From an uncultured Mycoplasmatota bacterium (GTDB lineage Bacteria > Bacillota_I > Bacilli_A > RF39 > UBA660), in NCBI GenBank assembly GCA_900547995.1, contig URIY01000003.1:1-54492 (forward strand): 54,492 nucleotides of DNA, given 5' to 3'. The stretch's first letter is position 1. Each line of letters starts with the position of its first letter. Shown piece by piece: positions 50,362 to 54,492 of the stretch. A program made the position numbers and the translations under genes. The notes beneath the pieces are model-generated. The model had not been told where the DNA came from and did not search any database. It saw nothing but the letters and a program-made list of their open reading frames with translations.

Positions 50362-52512
50362 ATGAACAGTGATATAGTTAAACAAATAGGAATTGAATTA
50401 AATTTAGATGAAAAAAAGATTATAAATGTTTTATCTTTATTAGAAGAAGGTAATACTATACCATTTATTGCTAGATATCGAAAAGAAGCAACTGGTAATA
50501 TGGATGAAGATAATATAAAAAGAATAAATGAATATTATGAATATCAGGTTAATCTTTTAAAAAGAAAAGAAGATGTTATTAGATTAATTGATGAAAAAGG
50601 TCTAATGACAGATGAATTAAAAGAAAAAATATTAGGTGCAAGTAAACTAGTTGAGGTTGAAGATTTATATAGACCATATAAGGAAAAGAAAAAAACAAAA
50701 GCAACGGATGCGATTAATAATGGATTAGAACCACTTGCTAAACAGATTATGTCCTTTCCATTAAATGGCTCATTTGATGAACTTGCAAAAAAGTATATAA
50801 ATGATAACGTAAAAACGACTTTAGATGCCGTTAGTGGTGCTAAATATATTATTGCAGAGTGGATAAGTGATAATGCATATTATCGTAAATGGATAAGAAC
50901 TTACATTTATCGTAATGGTAATATATCTTCTTCTATTAAAAAAACAGCTAATGATGAGGCTAAAACATATGAAATGTATTATAATTATACAGAACCTTTA
51001 AAAACGGTAAAACCACATAGAGTTCTTGCTTTAAATAGAGGAGAAAAGGAAAAAATATTAACGGTAAATATTGATATAGATGAAGAAAAAATAATTAATT
51101 ATTTAAAAGAAAAAATAATTAAGAATGATAAATCTTTTGTATGTGATGAGGTCATTGATTCAATAAAAGATAGTTATAAAAGATTAATTTTTCCATCCAT
51201 TGAAAGAGAAATAAGAAGTGATTTATCTGAGAAAGCTGATGAAGTTGCTATTGACAATTTTGGTAAAAATTTAGAGTCTTTACTTTTACAACCGCCGATT
51301 AGAGAAAAACAAGTTCTTGCTTTTGATCCAGGATTTGTAAATGGGTGTAAACTGGCTGTAATTGATAAGACTGGTAAATATTTAACTTCTACTATTATAA
51401 AGCCATTTTGTAATAATGATAAATATTTGGAACAAAGTAAGGCTATTTTACTTGATTTAATAAAGAAATATAATATTGATATTATTGCTATAGGAAATGG
51501 TACGGCATCAAGAGAAAGTGAAAAATTGTGTGCTGATTTAATAAAAGAAAATAATCTAAGTTGTAAATATGTAATTGTTTCGGAAGCAGGAGCATCAATA
51601 TATAGTACAGAAAAGGTGGCTAGTGATGAATTTCCTAATCTTTCTCCTAATGAAAGAAGTGCAGTTAGTATTGGAAGAAGACTTCAAGATCCTCTTGCTG
51701 AACTTGTTAAAATTCCACCTGATGGTATAGGTGTTGGTTTGTATCAACATGATGTTTCACAGAGTAGGTTAAAAGAAAGTTTGGATTTTGTAGTGTCTAA
51801 AGTTGTAAATAGTGTAGGTGTTAATATTAATACTGCTTCACCATCATTACTTAAATATGTATCAGGTATTAATAAGAAAAATATTGATAAAATCATAGAT
51901 TATCGTGAAGAAAATGGTAAAATAAATTCACGAGATGAGATTAAGAAAAAGAAATTACTTGGTGATAAGGCATATGAACAAGCAATAGGCTTTCTTAGAA
52001 TTACAGATGGTAATAATATTTTAGATAGCACTGGTATTCATCCTGAGAGTTATAGTGTTGCAACCAATTTATTAAAAGAACTAAATGTTAGTTTAGATGA
52101 TGTTGGATCACAAAAGATGATAGATGCTTTAGATAACATTGATATAAATAAATATGTTAGTATTTTAGGCACAGATATTTATACTTTAGAAGATGTCATC
52201 AATTCCTTAAAAAGACCTAATAGAGATCCAAGAGATGAAATGCCTCAACCAATTTTAAAAAGTGATGTCTTAGATATAAAAGATTTAAAAGTAGGAATGA
52301 AACTTCAAGGTACTGTAAGAAATGTTGTTGATTTTGGTGCTTTTATTGATATAGGGTTACATAATGATGGCCTTGCTCACATTTCAAAACTAAGTAATAG
52401 TTATATTAAACACCCTAGTGATGTTGTAAATGTTGGGGATATTGTTGATTGTTATGTAGATGAAATTTATTTAGATAAAGAAAAAGTATCTTTAAGTTTA
52501 ATAAAAAAATAG
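50362..52512 (+). CDS. tex: Tex-family RNA-binding transcription accessory protein
   Basis: Tex is a conserved nucleic-acid-binding protein, related to eukaryotic Spt6, that affects transcription and stress tolerance. The 716-residue protein shows the whole order: an N-terminal helical part with IPFIARYRKEATGNMDE and VEDLYRPYKEKKKTKAT, a YqgF/RNase H-like domain (VLAFDPGFVNGCKLAVID, about residue 320), helix-hairpin-helix motifs (SVGVNINTASPSLLKYVSGI, about 490), a wedge segment with RPNRDPRDEMPQP, and a C-terminal S1 domain (LQGTVRNVVDFGAFIDIGL, HDGLAHISKLS-type). Length and ends are normal. It has its own promoter and shares a terminator with ldh. Confidence 0.96.
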   Translation: MNSDIVKQIGIELNLDEKKIINVLSLLEEGNTIPFIARYRKEATGNMDEDNIKRINEYYEYQVNLLKRKEDVIRLIDEKGLMTDELKEKILGASKLVEVEDLYRPYKEKKKTKATDAINNGLEPLAKQIMSFPLNGSFDELAKKYINDNVKTTLDAVSGAKYIIAEWISDNAYYRKWIRTYIYRNGNISSSIKKTANDEAKTYEMYYNYTEPLKTVKPHRVLALNRGEKEKILTVNIDIDEEKIINYLKEKIIKNDKSFVCDEVIDSIKDSYKRLIFPSIEREIRSDLSEKADEVAIDNFGKNLESLLLQPPIREKQVLAFDPGFVNGCKLAVIDKTGKYLTSTIIKPFCNNDKYLEQSKAILLDLIKKYNIDIIAIGNGTASRESEKLCADLIKENNLSCKYVIVSEAGASIYSTEKVASDEFPNLSPNERSAVSIGRRLQDPLAELVKIPPDGIGVGLYQHDVSQSRLKESLDFVVSKVVNSVGVNINTASPSLLKYVSGINKKNIDKIIDYREENGKINSRDEIKKKKLLGDKAYEQAIGFLRITDGNNILDSTGIHPESYSVATNLLKELNVSLDDVGSQKMIDALDNIDINKYVSILGTDIYTLEDVINSLKRPNRDPRDEMPQPILKSDVLDIKDLKVGMKLQGTVRNVVDFGAFIDIGLHNDGLAHISKLSNSYIKHPSDVVNVGDIVDCYVDEIYLDKEKVSLSLIKK

Positions 52513-52540
52513 CTATTAGAGTTCACTAATAGCTTTTTTA
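52508..52540. terminator. Bidirectional terminator between tex and ldh
   Basis: A 9-bp stem (AGCTATTAG at 52511-52519 with 52526-52534) has A and T runs on either side. It holds the ldh stop codon on the minus strand. Confidence 0.8.
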
Positions 52541-53421
52541 ATTATATCTGCTGATTTTTGTAGTTTACTTTTTTCTTCATCTGTGAGTGGTAATTTTATA
52601 TTTCTAACAATACCATTTCTATTTAAAATAGCTGGTTTACCAATAAAGATATTATTATCTTTATCATATGTAGAAACTGTTATAATACTATTTTCATCTC
52701 CTAAGATAGCATTTGTAATTCTTGTTAAACACATACCAATTCCATAATATGTTGCTCCCTTGCGATTAATAATTTCATATGCTGCATCTCTAACATTTAC
52801 ATATATGTTATCAAGTTCATCTTGACTTAAATAATCAGTAATTTTTTCTACACCTACATTGGCAAGACTCCAAGGAATAAATTCTGAGTCACCGTGTTCA
52901 CCAATAACGTAGGCATGAATATTTTTGGGATTAACATTCAATTTTTCACTTAGCATATATCTTAATCTAGATGTATCCAAACTTGTACCAGATCCTATTA
53001 CTTGATTTACTGGTAAACCAGAGTATTTCCAAGTTATATATGTCATAATATCAAGAGGATTAGTAGCAACTAAGAAAATTCCATTAAATCCTGTTTTCAT
53101 TATCTTACTAATAATATCTTTAAATATAACGCTATTTTTATGAATTAAATCCATTCTTGTTTCACCAGGATTTTGATTAGCACCAGCTGCAATACAAATA
53201 ATACTTGCATCTGTGCAATCTTCGTAGTTACCTGCTTTTATAGTAAGTTTAGAAGGGCCAAATGGTAAACAGTGGTTTAAATCCATTACTTCTCCTTCAA
53301 CTTTTTTCATATTTAAATCAATTAAAACAAGTTCTTGAATATTTGTTTTTTGATTAACTATGCAATAAGCATAACTCATACCGACATTTCCACATCCTAT
53401 TATAACAACTTTATTTTTCAT
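52516..53421 (-). CDS. ldh: L-lactate dehydrogenase
   Basis: LDH reduces pyruvate to L-lactate and regenerates NAD+ in fermentation. The 301-residue protein has the NAD-binding GCGNVGMSYAY (residues 9-19), the mobile loop GANQNPGETRMDL (Gln at the substrate-specificity position points to lactate rather than malate, catalytic Arg in ETR), VATNPLDIMTY, GSGTSLDTSRLR, and IGEHGDSEFIPWS with the proton-relay His. Length is slightly short of the usual 310-320. An ideal AGGAGG ribosome site (53431-53436 on the complement) and its own promoter point to strong expression, as expected for a fermentative anaerobe. Confidence 0.95.
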   Translation of the reverse strand: MKNKVVIIGCGNVGMSYAYCIVNQKTNIQELVLIDLNMKKVEGEVMDLNHCLPFGPSKLTIKAGNYEDCTDASIICIAAGANQNPGETRMDLIHKNSVIFKDIISKIMKTGFNGIFLVATNPLDIMTYITWKYSGLPVNQVIGSGTSLDTSRLRYMLSEKLNVNPKNIHAYVIGEHGDSEFIPWSLANVGVEKITDYLSQDELDNIYVNVRDAAYEIINRKGATYYGIGMCLTRITNAILGDENSIITVSTYDKDNNIFIGKPAILNRNGIVRNIKLPLTDEEKSKLQKSADIIKKAISEL

Positions 53422-53441
53422 TAATATAACCTCCTATAATA

Positions 53442-53470
53442 AGAATACAATAATTATTTGTATGTTTCAA
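53442..53470 (-). promoter_or_regulatory. Promoter of ldh
   Basis: On the minus strand TTGAAA (53470-53465) and TATTCT (53447-53442) are spaced by 17 bp. The AGGAGG ribosome site follows. Confidence 0.6.
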
Positions 53471-53474
53471 GATA

Positions 53475-53502
53475 AAAACGAAAAAACACCATAAAGGTGT
53501 TT
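53475..53502 (-). terminator. Terminator of the tRNA-Lys gene
   Basis: On the minus strand a 7-bp stem (AAACACC at 53502-53496 with GGTGTTT at 53490-53484) is followed by a T run, 10 bases after the CCA end of the tRNA. Confidence 0.75.
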
Positions 53503-53512
53503 AGTTTCTAAA

Positions 53513-53588
53513 TGGTGTCCTCTTGGGGGCTCGAACCCCAGACCCACTGATTAAGAGTCAGTTGCTCTACCAACTGAGCTAAGAAGAC
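53513..53588 (-). tRNA. tRNA-Lys (anticodon CTT)
   Basis: The minus strand folds as a full tRNA: acceptor stem GTCTTCT with AGAGGAC, discriminator A and an encoded CCA; D arm GCTCAGTTGGTAGAGC; anticodon stem CTGA/TCAG around the loop CTCTTAA, so the anticodon is CTT (reads AAG); T arm CTGGGGTTCGAGCCCCAG-type with the GTTCGAG loop. Total length is 76 bases with CCA. It has its own promoter upstream and a terminator downstream, so it is a single-gene unit. Confidence 0.95.
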
Positions 53589-53605
53589 ATTAAATCAACA
53601 AAAAC

Positions 53606-53633
53606 ATTATAACACATATTCTATAAAATTCAA
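53606..53633 (-). promoter_or_regulatory. Promoter of tRNA-Lys
   Basis: On the minus strand TTGAAT (53633-53628) and TATAAT (53611-53606) are spaced by 16 bp, with TG one base before the -10 box. Confidence 0.65.
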
Positions 53634-53640
53634 ATAAAAA

Positions 53641-53680
53641 GTATAAAAAAAAGAAAAAAAGTATAAAAAAAAGAAAAAAA
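53641..53680. repeat. A-rich 20-bp tandem repeat
   Basis: Two exact copies of a 20-base unit (GTATA followed by A runs with one G) lie at 53641-53660 and 53661-53680, followed by a partial copy. This is low-complexity sequence between the tRNA promoter and the IS66 remnant, probably produced by slippage. Confidence 0.8.
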
Positions 53681-53798
53681 GAAAAAAAGTGTAACTATTC
53701 AGACTTATAAAATCAAAAGAGTGTAAAAGTGGTATAAAAAATACTGCTTTTTTGTTTGAATTATGAGATACTAATAATGTTAAAGGATAGTGATTTAA

Positions 53799-54492
53799 AT
53801 GCGTAAAGGTATTACAAATGATATGTTTAAACAATTAGAAGAGATATCTATCAAGCTAGATAAATCTTTAAATGAGATTAACGAGCAATCACTAATCATA
53901 TACGAACTTAGATTAGAAATAAAAAGATACGAAGAAGAATCAAAAAAAGATAAAGAACTTATAAAAAAATTGATTGAAGAAAATGAAAAGTTAAAAAATC
54001 ACAATAATAAAAATAGTAATAATTCTAGTAAACCAACTTCAACTAATACTGTTACACCTAAGAAAAAAACAGGTGCCAATTTATATAACTATCGCGTTAA
54101 AACTGGTAATAGTAAAGGCGGTCAATACAATCACCAAGGATATAATTTAAGAAAAAAGACGCCGAAAAATTAATTGAAGAAAATAAAATAGAGGTAAGAG
54201 AAATTACTCATATAATAAAAGGTGATTCTAAGAAAAACATTAGTAAAGTATAGATATGAATTAGAAATTAAACCATATATTGAAAGACATGTATTTAAAT
54301 ACGAAGAAAATTTACCAAAGGAATTTTATACAGACGTAACATATGGCAATAGTATAAAAGCTTTATCAATACATTTAGGTTGTTATAATATAATTGCTTA
54401 TAATAGATTAAGTGATTTCTTTAGTGTGATATCAAATAATATATTAAATATTTCTAATGACACACTCGTAAATTTTGTTAAGGTTTTTGGAA
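53799..54492 (+). pseudogene. Frameshifted IS66-type transposase (3' end outside the window)
   Basis: The first frame (53799-54173, 124 residues) has a coiled-coil start and the IS66 TnpC N-terminal signature NSNNSSKPTST, then KKKTGANL and GNSKGGQYNHQGYNLRKKTP. It ends at a TAA just after a short A run near 54164-54168. Reading on in the -1 frame gives KLIEENKIEVREITHIIKGD and continues the family to about 54250. A second shift of one base there restores a third frame (RYELEIKPYIERHVFKYEEN, then FYTDVTYGNSIKALSIHLG) open to the window end. Two shifts within 80 bases make it an inactive copy, unless the first is a programmed slip. The region 53681-53798 may hold the left end of the element, but no inverted repeat could be confirmed. 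Confidence 0.75.
53799..54492 (+). mobile_element. IS66-like insertion sequence remnant (partial)
   Basis: Defined by the decayed IS66-type transposase. The left boundary probably lies between 53681 and 53798, and the right part is outside the window. No TnpA or TnpB accessory genes are seen upstream, so the element is of the single-transposase type or has been trimmed. Confidence 0.55.

Noticed and set aside
53641..53692. A-rich repeats as a possible CRISPR-like array or replication origin
   Set aside because: There are only two exact 20-bp units of low-complexity sequence without unique spacers, and no DnaA boxes or cas genes.
1..54492. Genetic code 4 (TGA as Trp), as in Mycoplasma-like genomes
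   Set aside because: TGA is the stop of several intact genes here (miaA-upstream gene, mazF, the HAD gene, the dipeptidase), and Trp is coded by TGG.

Overview
The window is very AT-rich bacterial DNA. Genes are closely packed, with short gaps, many overlaps of 4-26 bases and GGTGA or AGGAGG-type ribosome binding sites. TGA ends several clear genes (for example 19073, 38124 and 31721), so the standard bacterial code applies and a Mycoplasma-type code 4 organism is excluded. The core genes (PolA, SerS, RuvAB, RNase J, FtsY/YlxM/Ffh, Tex, MutM, L-lactate dehydrogenase) point to a low-GC Gram-positive (Bacillota, probably an uncultured gut Bacilli or Clostridia-like lineage). A clear SspI-type small acid-soluble spore protein and a CotD-like coat protein suggest that it, or a recent ancestor, makes endospores.

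Layout. 1-224 is the tail of an Rpn/PD-(D/E)XK nuclease-transposase-like gene. 282-3751 holds polA and a CDF metal transporter. 3953-8671 holds a probable murL-murD2 pair (alternative route to UDP-MurNAc-L-Ala-D-Glu), serS and two small unknowns. 8774-14741 holds a secreted glucosaminidase-like protein, several membrane proteins, a HAD phosphatase, mutM, a YebE-like gene and a BI-1 protein. 14874-19967 is a DNA/RNA processing block: ruvA-tdk-ruvB, queA, an unknown HExxH protein and miaA. 19969-22630 holds an M19 dipeptidase overlapping a DUF218/serine-hydrolase fusion. 22722-24308 is a DUF4116-repeat gene that sits between two identical copies of a 32-bp terminator, which marks it as an insertion. 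24425-26116 is RNase J on the minus strand.

26217-37083 is the signal recognition particle region (ftsY, ylxM, ffh). It is interrupted by a HerA-like DNA translocase followed by four tightly coupled unknown genes, and preceded by a large unknown protein. This HerA cluster is the best candidate here for an undescribed system. 37148-38124 holds a CotD-like gene and a MazEF toxin-antitoxin pair with a repeated palindromic operator.

38170-50050 is a cell-envelope region: three VanY-type D,D-carboxypeptidases, a thioester/Cna-B surface adhesin with its own sortase, a DacA-like carboxypeptidase and two large polytopic membrane proteins. 50057-54492 holds sspI with a sigma-G-like promoter, tex, ldh, tRNA-Lys(CTT) and a frameshifted IS66-type transposase cut by the window edge.

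Peptidoglycan biology links many of the genes: MurL/MurD2 make the D-Glu stem precursor, Dac and VanY proteins trim D-Ala, sortase attaches the adhesin, and the dipeptidase may recycle peptides. I saw no CRISPR array, rRNA or riboswitch. No gene-free stretch exceeds about 210 bases.
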